DNA of 64,000 nucleotides from Sycobia sp. Sy_11 (GCA_018907035.1 JACCIC010000228.1:310001-374000), one strand, 5' to 3'. Positions 10,255 through 22,350 are shown, counted from the first letter of the stretch. Numbers and translations: made by a program. Notes: generated from the letters alone by a model not told the origin.

Positions 10255-11500
10255 GTCTTGTGTGGCTGTTGTTATTGCCGAGATCTGGAATAAAATTTTG
10301 AGTATTAGGTGGGTAGTATTTTTTTAAATCCGTCATATGGACTCTATTTATTCTCCCATCGTTCCGATCCCTAGTTTATTAGTTCAGACACCTTTTTTAA
10401 TTTGACTGAGTGCCGCAATTTGTCTGGGCCTGATGATAGGACGTGGTTTCGTCTGCACACCAAGTCATGAAAGTTCTCTTGCCTTCGGCTTTTTTTATAA
10501 TATTTAGCCTGCTTTTGGCTAGCGATACTTAAGTCTTTCATCATCATGGGAATTGCTGGCAACCTTTTCATACGACTCAGCCAATTCGTTTGTGATAAAC
10601 TTTGCATTTGCAACGCCGCTCCCTAAGATTGTTGGTACGTCGGCATTTCGCACGGGTTACGCTCGAAATTCAAAAAGACCGGCGGTGCTTGTGTACTCGT
10701 GTGCACAGCGGTATTCATTGTAAATGCTAGTTCTGGAAAGGATACGTCTCAATCTTTGTGGTCGTTTTTCACGAATGTGGCTATCATCGTATTGACCATT
10801 CTGTTCACTAGTTTTACTGGGTTTGTGTGGGCATGGTATGGTACTATTAGTATGGTATGGTGTGTAACGCCCAGTTCGGTTATCTTGGCCTTGAGCCAAT
10901 TAGACAATTATTCGCAAATTCCGTACCGTTTTCTGTTATCAGGTACTTCGGACAACCCCATTTGACGATTATTTGCTCCTTAAATAATCGTCATTCTACG
11001 TATTTTGTGAATAAGTCCTGAAATACGAGAAGGAACTTGTACTGTCCCTTACTAGCCGGGAAGGGCCCCATAATGTCTGCTGTAACGCTGGTACACGGCC
11101 CTTCTATGTTACCTTGTATCATTAATTCTGTGGGCCCGCGTTGAGATACCTCATAAATTTGTCATTCCGAGCAGTACTAGACGTACTGGTGTACGTCTCT
11201 TCGCATTCCAGGCCAGTAGTAATTTTTTTTCGACTTTATGGGTTGTTTATTCGACTCCGAAGTGTCCTAATGTCGAAGGGTTTCGTGCAACACTCTTTCT
11301 CTGTCACTTATCGGTACTACTAGCTTCGAGTATTCCTCGTTTTCGCCTAATATGTGCGTACGCTCATTTTGGCGGTGTTTGTAAATGAGGCCGTTTTTTA
11401 TTGTCCAATCGAGGTATTTCTCCGGGCGTTCTATGATTTCATTGGTTTTACTCTTGTACCAGTTGTCTCCCTCGATGGTCGTGAGGGTTGCGGTAGGGGA
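10255..11500 (-). pseudogene. Ty3/gypsy integrase, broken
   Basis: In minus-strand order, frames give TADIMGPFPASKGQYKFL with the first catalytic Asp (about 11090-11040) and FQDLFTKYVE. CPKYLITENGTEFANN follows, where the expected Asp reads Glu. NRMVNTMIATFVKNDHKDWD is next, then the Tyr/Pro-rich ending with VHMTDLKKYYPPN near 10280-10335. The last block is the usual chromodomain-like or GPF/Y tail motif. Many stops and shifts are present. It is continuous with the RNase H and RT remnants to the right. Confidence 0.7.
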
Positions 11501-11559
11501 TTCAGGGTGTTGGGGGGTCTTGAGAGGGCATCTGGTATATGATATAATGTTCCTTTTCG

Positions 11560-12830
11560 GTGCACTATTGTCATATTATACGCCTGCAGCGTAGTCGCCC
11601 ATCTTGCTAGGCGGCCTGTCGGATCTTTGAGTGTGTGGAGCCATTTTAGGCTACTGTCATCTGTTAAAACACTGAATTATTCGCCTAGCATAAACATTCC
11701 TTTTCGGTGACCGTGTAATTTGATTCTGCTTGGGTAATTTCCGGCTTCCATACGCGATTGGGTGCTCTTCGCCTAGATTGTTTTGGCATAACACCGCCAA
11801 GAGGACTTAGATGCTTGCATCTGTTTGCAGAGTATAAGGTTCATTTTGCACGGGGCACGCTAGTACCAGCGCTTGTGTCAACAGTATACAGAGCTTATCA
11901 AAAGCTTCCTGTTGCGCCTGTCGCCAGTGCCATTTCATTTTTTTTTCAATAGCTTCGTGAGGGGCAGCAATGTGATGATTGCAAGGTCTTTTATGAACCG
12001 AGAATACCACCCGACCATGCCTAGAATGGCCTGTAATTGTCTCAGATTCCTTGGGTATTCGCTTACAGGGCGAATTTTATCCGGATCCGTGCGGAGCCCG
12101 TCCTCGTCTACGATGTATCCCAGGTATTTGACCTCCGGGCAACAAAACTCGGATTTCTCTCTTTTGATTTGGAGACCAACCTCGTTTAATCGGTTAATCG
12201 CCGCCGTAAGTTCTTGAGTATGCTGCTAGAAAGTCTCCGTGGCGATAACGATGTCGTTCATGTAAACGAAGACGTATGGTTGCCACGCCGGGCCGAAGAC
12301 GAGGTCCATACCTCTCTGAAATCTGGCGGGGGCATTTGTCAGTCCATAAGGCAGACGCTTATACTAAAAAAGTCCCTTTTGTCGGATAGCGGAGGCGGTG
12401 ATCTCCCTGCTGTTTTCGTCCAGTGGTATTTGATGGTAGGCTTGGCTTAGGTCGACGGTTTTCGACAAATACCTAGTATCCCTTAGGTTAGCCAGAAGGA
12501 CGTCCATATATGGTAATGGATATACGTTCTTTCTGGTGATGGCGTTGACTGCCCGGTAATAAATGCAAAATCTAATTTTGCCGTCCTTTTTAAGGGGAAA
12601 CTATTAAGGGGAAACTACTCGAATGGCTCAAAGATGCCCTCGGCTAGGAGTCGATTAATTTCTACATGTGCCTGCTTCAGCAACTTATCTGGGATTCGCC
12701 GTAAGCGCTGTTTTATAGGGCGATGTCCCTGCATGTCTATCTGATGCGGCTGCATGCGGGACTGCATGCGGGTTGAGTTTCCGAGGCGTGTGCCACGTTG
12801 CGTCAGCAAAGTTGATGGTGACTTTAATTA
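11560..12830 (-). pseudogene. Ty3/gypsy reverse transcriptase and RNase H, broken
   Basis: Minus strand from 12809: HRPIKQRLRRIPDKLLKQAH and LLAEGIFEPFE form the RT fingers. At 12200-12450 come LSQAYHQIPLDEN, LPYGLTNAPARFQRGMD and FVYMNDIVIA; the catalytic box reads YMND instead of YMDD. VKYLGYIVDEDG and the connection domain follow. RNase H begins at about 11890 with YTLQTDAS and has HPIAYGSRKL. Several stops interrupt it. It is in line with protease and gag upstream, so it is one decayed provirus-like element. Confidence 0.8.
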
Positions 12831-12841
12831 GCGCAAGTAAG

Positions 12842-13231
12842 TCATTTCCTATTGTCATATTTTAATGACTTTGACACTTGAAATATGGCTTTTATTTGTT
12901 GTTCGTCTATATTCAATAGTAGATCGATTTCTCCCTCGTTTACAAATGTTTTTCCGTCAGGTAATTGTATATACGAGATTACCGGTATAATTGCCCATCG
13001 TACTATACTCCCTGGGCCTGGGCCTATATATGACTTTCGTGCACCGGGATCAATAAATGCCGGAAAAACTTTACCCATTAATTCTATATTCAGGAAAACC
13101 AGATTTTCCTCTTCTTTAGTTCTGAGGTCTGAATGTGTATTTGAAACATCCTTTGCCTCGAGGCACTGGTCGCTGTTCTCAGCGAGTGGAGTCGTGTTAT
13201 GAGAGGCAGACTCCTGAATCCTCTCCCTCAT
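12842..13231 (-). pseudogene. Ty3/gypsy retropepsin-like protease region
   Basis: A 129-codon frame contains LVFLNIELMGKVFPAFIDPG, a retropepsin N-terminal half whose active-site triplet reads D-P-G instead of D-T/S-G. ARKSYIG follows, then a strand-rich region ending in a decayed ILLNID-type block. It normally cleaves Gag-Pol; here it is presumed inactive. It lies between gag and RT as expected for gypsy. Confidence 0.6.
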
Positions 13232-13243
13232 GCGTTTCCCAAC

Positions 13244-13900
13244 TTACTTTTTGGGCCACATCGTGCACAGTTTTGCGTTGTAACGTTTTGCTCGCCACAG
13301 TTGTAGCAAACAGGTGCTTCCTGTTGGGGCACCTATCTGCCCAATGTCCCGGTTCTTTACATGTCCAGCAAGGCCTTGAGTCTTCACCTTGCTGTCTGCT
13401 GCCATAGTTTGCGTTGTTACATCGCGGCGAAAGGTTTTCATTGCGAGCACTTCTGTTATTGTCTCGTCTAGGTGGGGATCGCTATTCATTTCGATATCTT
13501 TGATAGCTTCCTTTGTATTCTCGGCGTGATGATCTCGGTGGTCGTTCGCTTCGATGTGTGTAGTCGTTCCAGATGTTGGTGTTGCTTGACGATCGATATT
13601 CGCAATCGGGTGTTCGTGGTCGCCGTTGTCGATCTTGAGTATAATTGCAGTCGTTAGTTGGGTACCGAGAGTTGCACCGAGAGGTATGGCTGGGCGAGAT
13701 TTTTTTGCATGTATGTGGTGAGGTGTATCTATTACGGAAGGGTGAAGGGGTCTGGTAACGAGGGGGTGGTGGGGGGTTTCGGTATCTGGGGGATGTTGGG
13801 CGATCTCTAGGTGGCATCTTTGCCCTGTCTTCGGTTCGTCGAGATGTGGTGGATCGGAAAATCCGAGTGAGCTTGCCTCTCAGTGTTCGGGGCTGTGGTT
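13244..13900 (-). pseudogene. Ty3/gypsy gag with CCHC knuckle, broken
   Basis: The minus-strand frame 13482-13817 is very rich in Pro, Arg, Tyr and Ser (PPPPPRYQTPSP), a nucleic-acid-binding Gag tail. A frameshift then leads to CWTCKEPGHWADRC, a canonical CCHC knuckle, at about 13320-13365. This is the 5' end of the element whose protease, RT, RNase H and integrase follow leftward. Neither LTR can be recognised; a long (TA)n array lies just to the right. Confidence 0.7.
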
Positions 13901-13993
13901 CTAGGTTAGAACGTAGTGCTGTAAGGTACTACACTCTCCGTGACGAAATACGCTGGTATTAGAAAGAGCGCTCCTATGCTCTTCGTTGCTGCG

Positions 13994-13994
<1 letters not shown>

Positions 13995-14038
<44 letters not shown>

Positions 14039-14070
14039 GTACTACATATATATATATATATATATATATT

Positions 14071-14109
<39 letters not shown>
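13995..14109. repeat. (TA)n microsatellite
   Basis: Two long TA blocks separated by TTCAGTACTACA and a short TTCACA step. Its Tyr-Ile open frames on both strands are artefacts. Confidence 0.95.
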
Positions 14110-14114
<5 letters not shown>

Positions 14115-15040
14115 CATCTCTATATGTCACGTTGCCATGTTTATCTATTTGCTTACAAGGCAGTACATATGGGACTAAGTATGAGAATACGTTCTGGCTG
14201 CTTTCCGTTACGTAGCATTACAACTATGTGTACTTGATGAGATACAATTCAGATCTCTTTGCATAGTAGTGTTTAATTTGAGGCATGTGGAGGCATCGTC
14301 TCAGTCTTGTTTGCCTCATTATTATCACGTTTTTACCATAAGAAATAATTAACGATTACCAAATGTGAATACAATCACAGTGTGAAAAATGTACAAGACC
14401 GATAAATTAACACAAGCATTTTCCTATGAATAATCCGTAAATATAATTTCATGCATAGTCCTGGTGTAGATGTCCGAATGAAAATGAATAATTAATATAA
14501 AAATATACTTTCTGAATTGCTGTTAGAGTAATGTCGTTAGAGTAACATCAATATCATTCAGCGATTCACAGGAAAACTTGAAGTTACTCGAGTAATATTT
14601 ATTACAAACAAGCTGCAAATAGAAAATCAACGCTAGAACCGAAGCTGAACAATGAACTAATACACAGTACCCCGCTCTTGGAGTAAATTGAAATCGATCA
14701 GGAGGTACGACATCATCTTGCTCTTTCTCCAGAAGTTAGGTATATAATAAGCATATCGAAAATTACATAATTAATGAGCGTACGAAAACAAATAGTACAA
14801 GGAAAAAATGCCAGTGAGAAATTCAAACCCAAGCGCTTTGATAATGCAGCGACTATAGAGGAGATTATAAAGCAAGTACTCGCTGTAAAGTGCGAATTGC
14901 TGTACCGTATTACTTTGTGTTTATGAAAATTGTGTTCTTATGGAATTATGGATCGTACGGTAATATATTAAAATTAGATACTGTTGATGCTATAAAGATT
15001 ATATAGTCATGGATCGTTTCTCCTGAATTCATCAAATCAA
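14110..15040. other. spacer without recognised gene
   Basis: AT-rich DNA with no clear open frame. The right part may be a decayed upstream portion of the gypsy RT scrap that follows. Confidence 0.35.
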
Positions 15041-15049
15041 ACTGTCTTC

Positions 15050-15245
15050 TCAACACCCGAGAGGCATACAACATTTTAAGAATACCCTTTGGTTTGAAAA
15101 ACACAAGTCTGAATAGTAATTCAGGAGACTAGTAAGTGTCCAATTATGTTTATGCTAGAAGGTCTCATTGACAAGGGCGTAATTGTCTATATGGACAGCA
15201 TTGTATTCTGTATCTAAGACTTAGAAGAACACTTTTTATTCTATA
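15050..15245 (+). pseudogene. gypsy RT fragment
   Basis: Short + strand pieces in shifting frames: AYNILRIPFGLKNTS (the family's MPFGLKNAP block), then LEGLIDKGVIVYMDSIVF and DLEEHFLFY. This is the RT palm around a YMDD box that reads YMDS here. It is too broken to appear as one open frame and is cut by the (TA)n array at 15241. Confidence 0.65.
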
Positions 15246-15270
15246 TATATAATTAATATATATATATATA

Positions 15271-15316
<46 letters not shown>
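15241..15316. repeat. (TA)n microsatellite
   Basis: TA array with two TTAATA interruptions, ending the gypsy RT scrap. Confidence 0.95.
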
Positions 15317-15317
<1 letters not shown>

Positions 15318-15324
15318 TATAGAT

Positions 15325-15700
15325 ATTTTGCGAGTGTCACAAGGCGCCCGCGCCGACTTGTCGAGGAAACGAAGACGATGCGTGCGTCTTTCCACAACGA
15401 GGAAAACTTCAAGGCGCTCGCGCGCGCCACCGCGCCTTGTGCTCGGCACCATCTCCGGCGACGTAAATAAAGCAGATGCACACTGTACTCGTTTAGAATT
15501 TCCGCCCGCGTCGAAATATTTCTTATTCATTCCCCTTTGTAAAATATATCGGCGTCGAAATAAGGCATAAGGAGCAGCCATATATATGTGCAGTGTGGAG
15601 CAGCCATTTTAGATTATGCGCACAGACGTGTACAGTAGCTACAGCAGAAAGCTACTAGCAACAGCAACCAAGCTGATAATGCAATATACAATGAATGTTC
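15325..15700. other. GC-rich block, possible solo LTR
   Basis: GC-rich island in AT-rich DNA with CGCGCGC runs. TGTCACAAGGCG at about 15336 could be an LTR start, and AATAAA occurs at about 15465. No matching second copy was found in the window, so the LTR reading is a guess. Open frames on both strands here have no recognised domain. Confidence 0.25.
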
Positions 15701-16810
15701 CCGTATTTGATCTATAAGTATTTTAATAAACTAATGAACAATTATATATCCTCCTAGGGTAGGGTTTAATACTTGTGATAATAGTGCAGGATTGTAATAC
15801 TTTCCCACAACTGCTATGAGAAGTAGTAAAGAAACGACCAGAAATTAGCAATAAAGATACAACGCTAATTATCTAGGCAACGCTAATTACTTGTATTTAT
15901 TTTGTTCTAGAAAAGGTCGAACAATTCTAGCTCTGCTCCAAAGTATTGTAATTAGAGATAAATATACTTATTTTCATTTATTATTTATATTTATTATTAT
16001 CATTTATAGATATATTTTATATATAATCTATATATATTCGATACATGCTGATGCTATTCTAAATTATACAATGCCATCATAAATATATTCACTGCCTTTG
16101 TTATTATAAAGTTCTACTCAAACTTTTCTGGTCTATTACCGTTCAGGAGTAATTTCTTCTGAATTTATTTGTAGTAATTACAATTTATCAATATTCCCCA
16201 ACACCAGCTCCCTTAGCACGATACGAATATAACTAGATTTATTGTAATACCGATATTGATTTTAGAAAAACCTTTTTCACATAGAAGGAATCATTTGAAC
16301 TCTGGAAAGTGTAAGAGATTTGAAAATACTCTAGCAATGGTGGAAAAATTTTGCAGCGTGATGGGTTAAAAATAACTAATTTGAAGAAAAATAAATGTTG
16401 TTGAAAAGTGCCCGTCGCACAAGGACAAAAACAGCATTATAACAGGCTGAAATCATTCATTTTTATTAATTTTTAAACGAAGGCTCACGTATACATAGAA
16501 GAAGTGGTGGTGGTATATTCATACGATTGTAGTGTCTGAACACAAAAAGACAAAAAACATTATCCCACTGAAAAGGGCACTGAGCGATACTCTTAATAAC
16601 CTTTATACCATAAGGAGCATAGTGCAGTAAATTTAAAAACACCAAAAAGGCAGAAGGAATTCGAAACTCGGACGTGCAAAACCTTATGAGTTGTAATGAC
16701 ATTTGTAACTTTTGTGTACATGTAATCCAGAATCATTAAAAGAAATAAAGCAAGGAAGAATTGGATTTGGCGTGGGTCCTACGCTTTTCAAAATATGAAG
16801 ACAGGGATAA
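15701..16810. other. AT-rich spacer
   Basis: No gene or recognised repeat. The 78-codon frame at 16466-16702 has no domain features. Confidence 0.4.
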
Positions 16811-16814
16811 TAAT

Positions 16815-17085
16815 TTAATAATTAAATTAATAAATATTACTATTGATCTGTCCAATTAAATAAATTAAAATTAATGCATAATAATATCAATGTATATTTA
16901 TATCACTACTAATACATATCAATATATAATTAATTAAAAATTATAATGATAGTCAGACTGTGTTGTTTAAAATGAGCCTGGTAAATTAATGTGAAATAAA
17001 AATATATTAGCTGAAAAATTCTTTATTAAGAAAGTGTACTCTGACCGTCCCCACCACCTTTACCCAACTGAATTCTTAGCGCATC
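16815..17085. repeat. degenerate PLE terminal unit
   Basis: Starts with TTAATAAATATTACTATTGATC and has the TAGTCAGACTGTG relic of the palindrome at about 16950. ATATTAGCTGAAAAATTCTTT follows, then CTCTGACCGTCCCCACCACC. It has the same order as the units at 30363 and 47799 but is more diverged, and no hammerhead-like core remains at its right end. Confidence 0.7.
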
Positions 17086-17232
17086 AACATGTATTTAGGT
17101 GAGGCCTCTCTACAAAAATTAGCGCACCCTAAAGGAATTTAAGGCTTCACTGTGTAGAGAATACTGTCTAATTAATTACACTGTACGGCTAGAGGAAGAA
17201 CTGCTCGATCGAACACAGAGTTAATTTACAAA

Positions 17233-17526
17233 ATGTTAATTGATAAAATGGCACCAACGCATCCCATCTTGATGGACAGGATCGAGAGAAAACACTTCAA
17301 TCTCATAGACGATCTCCAATTATTAGGGCAACAAATTGAATTAAAACATTTACTCTCAAGACGCTACAACGAACCATCATCGGCAGAAGACTGTATGGTC
17401 AGGACAACGGCTTGCTCACCCTCGAAGAGAGCAAGCAAGCGCTTCCGATTAGGGCTATGGAAAACGGTAAGTCACTCACAAAAAAACAAAGGTCGCTCGC
17501 TAGCTTTTGCTTTATCGACCGGTTGA
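17233..17526 (+). CDS. unrecognised open frame
   Basis: A 97-codon frame beginning MLIDKMAPTHPILMDRIERK. It has a charged N-terminal half (a possible short helix or coiled coil) and a Lys/Arg/Ser-rich C-terminal half. It sits between a PLE unit and a non-LTR element. It could be an exon, since GGTAAGTC near 17465 is a donor-like site, or a retroelement gag piece. No function is proposed. Confidence 0.25.
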   Translation: MLIDKMAPTHPILMDRIERKHFNLIDDLQLLGQQIELKHLLSRRYNEPSSAEDCMVRTTACSPSKRASKRFRLGLWKTVSHSQKNKGRSLAFALSTG

Positions 17527-17689
17527 GTTCCAAAACTTTTCATTATTGCTGATCTTTCCGAAGGACTTTTATTGCACCATGTATTTTGAGACTAGACTTG
17601 TTAACCAGTGTAAAGGCTGGTTTGTTTTTATTGCGATTTCTGAAATGCTACACTTTCTGAAATGTTCACCGATAACTTTGGAACGGCAG

Positions 17690-18400
17690 CCATTTGGATT
17701 CCTGACTCACGAAAAACAAAAATAGAGGCTCATGGATCTGGAAATGGCTATGTTGGATACGATGCAATGCATCACGTATGTGAGTTGCTATCTTACACCA
17801 AACCAAGCCATAGGTGACTACCAGATCATACTTGATGACCTGGAAGACACCGTCAGAGAAATGAAAGGTGAGCTGGTGATGGCAGGTGAATTCTCACAGA
17901 CCATTGAACGCGGTCAGTAAAGCCTTGTTAGCATTCCAAATGGCTCATCGACAATTAAGCACGCCAGGAAGTTGACTAAAAGACTTCTTACTTGACCAAA
18001 AGACGTCTTGTTTACTGGTGGACGGCTGAGATAGCTGACATGAGGCGTAGGTGTTTACATCTACAACGAATGTCACAGAGAACTCGTAAACACGGAGATG
18101 ACATCACTTTGAGGAGGGCTGAATACAAGCTATCTGAGAAAGCCCTTCGACGAGCGATCGAAGCCAGCAAACGCCGATGCTGGAAGGCGCTGTGTGAGGA
18201 CATAGATGGGGATCCATGGGGACTGGGATACAGGGTAGTTGCTGGAAAACTGGGAGCTCATGGAAACATGGGCACCTTGGACTCCGGCACAATGCAGAAT
18301 ATCATAGATACTCTGTCCCCCCTGATAGGTCTCATCCAGCTCCACCGAAACGAGAACTGGATGTACCTCTTTTCAGCAAGGAGGAGATCGGTAGAGCCGT
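17690..18400 (+). pseudogene. R1-type endonuclease C-terminus and linker, broken
   Basis: Starts with AAIWIPDSRKTK, then VSCYLTPNQAIGDYQIILDD and ELVMAGEFSQ (normally GDFN), all APE-nuclease landmarks. A deletion then leads to the EN-RT linker, open at 17992-18402 (RRLVYWWTAEIADMRRRC, then RRAIEASKRRCWKALCEDID). The nuclease active-site core is largely lost, so the copy is dead. Confidence 0.7.
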
Positions 18401-19810
18401 GAGAACCATGCGAAATAAGAGGGATCCAGGACTTGACGGAATTCCAGGAGAGGTGCTGAAAATAATAGTTGAGGAGCATCCAGAACTCCTTCTGTCGATG
18501 TACAATACGTGCTTGATGGCTGGTTTATTCTATTCTAGCTGCAAGGTTGCGAAACTTGTGCTAATCGACAAGGGCAAGTGTCCGTCGAAGGCGCCCTCCT
18601 CGTATCGATCTTTATGCATGTTAGATGCAGCTGGAAAGCTGATGGAGCGTCTATTGAAGCCACGACTCCTCGGGGCTGTTGCTGCTGCCGGTGGCTTGGC
18701 TGACAGACAGTACGGATTCCGAGGGGGCAGGGCGACGGCAGACGCAATCGTCAAGGTTGTTGATGCGGCGAGGCGCACAGAGTACCCCTCTCTGTGCGCC
18801 TATTAACCCTACTCGCGACCTGTTTGCCTCCTGGCTGCCCTTGATGTTCGGAATGCCTTCAACTCTGTTGGATGGGCAAATGTTTTGATGGTCATGGAAC
18901 GAGACTTTCGGGTGCTGCCTTATATACTTCTTATATTGGGTGACTACCTTAAGGATCGATACTTGATTTACGAGACATCGGACGGTCGAAGAAGGAAAAA
19001 ACTTAGTCCGGGATCGCTCAGGGGTCTGTACTCGGACCCGACATGTGGAACATCTCATATGACGGAATACTCCGGATGCAGATGCCTGAAGACACCTTTC
19101 TGGTTGGATACGCAGATGATGTAGCAGCTGTCATCATCGCTAGGGAATATGACGCTGCACAGATGCGACTCAATCAGGTGATGCGTCGCGTGCAAAGACG
19201 GATGGAGAGCAATGGGTTAGAACTGGCGGCGGCGAAAACGGAGATCGTGCTCCTGACGAAGAAACGTATCCCGAAGATACGCCTTATGCAGGTTGGAGAC
19301 GCGACGGTGAGTACCAAAGCAGCTGTAAGGTACCTGGGGGTGACGCTTGATTCCAAGCTGACCTTCTGGGACCAAATAAAAAAAGCAGCGGATAGAGCTG
19401 CTCGAGTGACACAACTTGGCAGGTTGATGGCCAATGTCGGCGGCCCAGCACCCTGCAAGCCGCGTCTGCTCATAAGGACAGCCGAATCCATCATGCTATA
19501 TGGCGCGGAGGTATGGGCCGATACACTGATGGCCCAAAAATATAGAAAAAGAATGGCAGCAGTACAGCGTAGAGGGGCATTACGCATCGTGAGCTCCTAC
19601 CGTATGGTCTAAGAGTCGGCGGTGCTGGTAATCGCATGTCTTATTCCCATTGATCTCCAAGCACAAGAAAAGAAATTTTTCCACCAGAATAAAAATATTC
19701 TCGGCAGAATAGAGGCAGCTGCACAGGCCAGAGCTGCCACGATGACCGAATGGCAGAAGCGCTGGGAGAGGGATCCGCGCAGCCGATGGATGGCTCGACT
19801 GATTAGTCAG
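18330..19810 (+). pseudogene. R1-type reverse transcriptase, broken
   Basis: RT begins in the frame 18216-18806: LFSKEEIGRAVRTM, then RDPGLDGIPGEVLK, VAKLVLIDKGKC, YRSLCMLDAAGKLMERLL and ADRQYGFRGGRATADAI. A frameshift near 18800 breaks the LDVRNAFNS block. The frame 19043-19612 carries the catalytic FLVGYADDVAAV box intact, then LAAAKTEIVLLTKKR and VRYLGVTLDSKLTFWDQI. A stop in SYRMV*ESAV interrupts the C-terminal region. The order and motifs are those of the R1 clade, which makes cDNA at a nicked target site. Confidence 0.85.
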
Positions 19811-20425
19811 TGAAAGCCATGGTTCCAGAGGTCGCACGGAGAGGTTAATTACCACCTCACGCAGCTCTTATCGGGGCATGGTCAGTTTCGATCCTATCTC
19901 CACAAGATGGGAAAGTACCGGATCCCAACTCTGTCCACTGTTGCGATCCCCGAGACGATGCGCTTCACACGTTTTTTCAGTGCGTGGTGTTTTGCCTCGA
20001 AAGGGAGTGCCTCTGGAGAGACGTAGGGCCATGTGGGCCTGAAAATATCGTCCGGTTGATGCTGGAGAGCCCTGAGAAATGATCCAAGATTTGCAATTTT
20101 TGCAAGGCCATCCTGGACCACAAACGAAGAATTGAAGAAGGCGTGTAAGCCCGCAAGGGCGAATAGCATGGCGCAGCCCAGAAGCAATGTCCTCATAGAT
20201 GGTTCCTGGGCTGCATTTACGTCATCGCGAGGAGATCTCCTCGGTGCACGCCTGCCGACCCCGACTCGCAGCTCTTTTCAGTGCTGTGGGAAGCAGTCGC
20301 GGGGAATGCACTGAAGAGGTAGTTTTTTAGTGGGTATGCCCTCACAAGTGAGTCCTACATACCCGGGAACCGGTCTCCGGGATCCATAAAGGATTTTTCT
20401 CCTCCTCCTCCCAAAAAAATGCTAG
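19811..20425 (+). mobile_element. R1-type element 3' end
   Basis: Continues in broken frames (YHLTQLLSGHGQFRSYLHKM, then a decayed zinc-binding region). Non-coding sequence follows and ends with GGATTTTTCTCCTCCTCCTC and a short A run at about 20410-20420. This A run is the likely 3' terminus. The next element begins on the opposite strand within about 60 bp. Confidence 0.6.
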
Positions 20426-20479
20426 TATATGATTCGAGTAACTTTACCGTCAAATTCCAAACTGGCAGTCGTTCCCTAC

Positions 20480-21543
20480 CCACCTATTCAGGTTTCACTG
20501 CGATTTCTGCATCAAGCAGATTCCCAATATCTTCTAGCGGCTCCTTGGTCTGGAGGAGTTCTTGAATTAGTTTCTCCAGAGCTTTATACTTGTCTTGGCT
20601 CAATACAGTTCGCACCTCAATAGAGGTATCATTTTCTCTTTGGAACCTGATGCTAATTACAGGCCAGGACGTGCTCTTGTGTATCCACCTTACCGCATAT
20701 ATCGCTCTCTTTCAGATGAAAGAGAAAAAGATATGACTGGAAATCTCTATGCCCAGTGAGGAATTGGATTAGCCATCGCGATTCCTGCGAGTCATCAAAA
20801 TATCGTTCTAATATCGGTCTCGCGGCACGACGTTGGTCCTCTACTGACACTGCATTTTTACGGTTAGCGTACAGTTCCGCTGTACGCCTGCATTCTAGCA
20901 TTGCTAAAGTGTCTATTGAGGTGGTCCTGTATGCACCGGTGACTCTAATGAATGCGTGTGTTTGAGTACTTGCCAACTTGCGTTGCAGTTCTACACACAT
21001 GAAATCGTGCTAACGTGCCGCTACATAAACAGCGATAGGTGTGAACAGCCCGGTATAGATAGTACTAAGCTCCTTAAATTTAAGATCTCATTTCCATACT
21101 GCCATGCGCCGAATCCTCTTAAACAAATCCACACATTTCTATTGTACCGCTTTCAAATGGCAGCCGATTTTAAGATATTCGCCGTAGTGGATTCCAAGGT
21201 ATCGTACGCTTTCTAATCTCTTCACCCTCGAGCTACCGATCTTAATAAGAGGGGAGATTCCCGGGTGAAGGTAGCCTCTCAAGATAAATATTCCACACTT
21301 TTGAGAGGCCAACCTCATTTTATTGAGGCGACACCAGGATTCCACTTCTTCAATGCTACTCCGGCCTATCCTTTCGATCTCGCTACGCGAATCTCCCTCG
21401 ACTAAGAGCGCGATGTCGTCAGTATAAGCACTGACTTCGCACCCTAGTCTTGAGAGCTGCCAAAGAAGGACACGGATCAAGGACAATGTTCCACAGAGTT
21501 GGACCCAGTACGGATCCCTTAGGGCATCCCTTACTGATCCCAA
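20480..21543 (-). pseudogene. non-LTR retrotransposon RT palm and C-terminus, broken
   Basis: Minus strand. The frame 21139-21543 has a decayed YADD box reading CEVSAYTDDIALLVEG, then NKMRLASQKCGIFILRG and SVRYLGIHYG. After a gap, the frame 20653-21000 has AYRTTSIDTLAMLE, then FLTGHRDFQSYLFLFHLKES and the C-terminal zinc-binding end (C-x2-(C)-DTQEHVLAC). The C-terminal tail continues to about 20485. The endonuclease-RT linker lies to the right. Clade is probably R1/TRAS-like. Confidence 0.75.
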
Positions 21544-22350
21544 ATTATCCTTCCTGAAAGCGGTCTCGTATGAGGACTCGACCGCCCTTCAGGTAATCTC
21601 TTATGAGTTTGTAGAGATCCTTGGGGCACGCTTTGCTTTTCAATGCTGTTAGTACAGCGGTCCACCAGACATTGTCAAAAGCGCCCTTAATGTCCAGGAA
21701 AATTGCAACAACATATTTTCTACTCTATTCACTTACAGACCTACGCAACTAAACTATGGCGCCCTCTGGCAATCACCCACTCCTACAGACGGATGTTGTA
21801 AACAACTTCCTCTATGGACAGCTTACCTGCTTGTAGCCGGTAAGTCATGCCTCAAGAGTTCTGATTACCCTTAACTGTGACAAAGTCTTGCCATTTGGTC
21901 TCTTTAGTATGCCTGAGTCTTCGGACCTACTCCTTTCTGGCCTGGCCGTTTTGTATTCCTTCTTGAGGTGCTCCCGTTTGACGAGATCACGCTCGTTCTG
22001 CAATACTCGACAGGCTCGATTTGTATCCCTTTTTATTCTATCTAATTCAGGGTTTCCACCAGGGAAACCTCCTAGCAGCTACCCTACTCGTCGGTATGGC
22101 AGCATTGCACGCTTTCCTCAAAGTGACTGTCACTGAGCGAACTCTCTCAATAGTTTTGGAGCCGGGCATGTCTTTAGGGATCTGGTCCCATTCATCCACG
22201 AGTACAGCGTAGAAATTTTCCGAGTTCAATTTCTGTTTGGACTATCGCTTTAGCTTTTGTTCCTGATTTGCAGTACCTCTACTAGCAGGTGTGCTTGCTC
22301 CATTAAGGTAGAGCGTGATCGTTCTATAATCACTCGTGGTCCAGTAAATG
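21544..22350 (-). pseudogene. non-LTR endonuclease-RT linker and RT fingers, broken
   Basis: Minus strand. The end of a nuclease domain at about 22270-22345 reads TWTTSDYRTITLYLNG. The linker LNSENFYAVLVDEWDQIPK is followed by RFPWWKPELDRIK. RT block A, YVVAIFLDIKGAFDNVWW, lies at 21655-21720, then LYKLIRDYLKGGRV. Much of the fingers between linker and block A is deleted. It is 5' truncated at about 22350. Confidence 0.75.

Noticed and set aside
15165..15581. 138-codon minus ORF over the (TA)n and GC-rich block
   Set aside because: It runs through a microsatellite (Ile-Tyr run) and has no domain.
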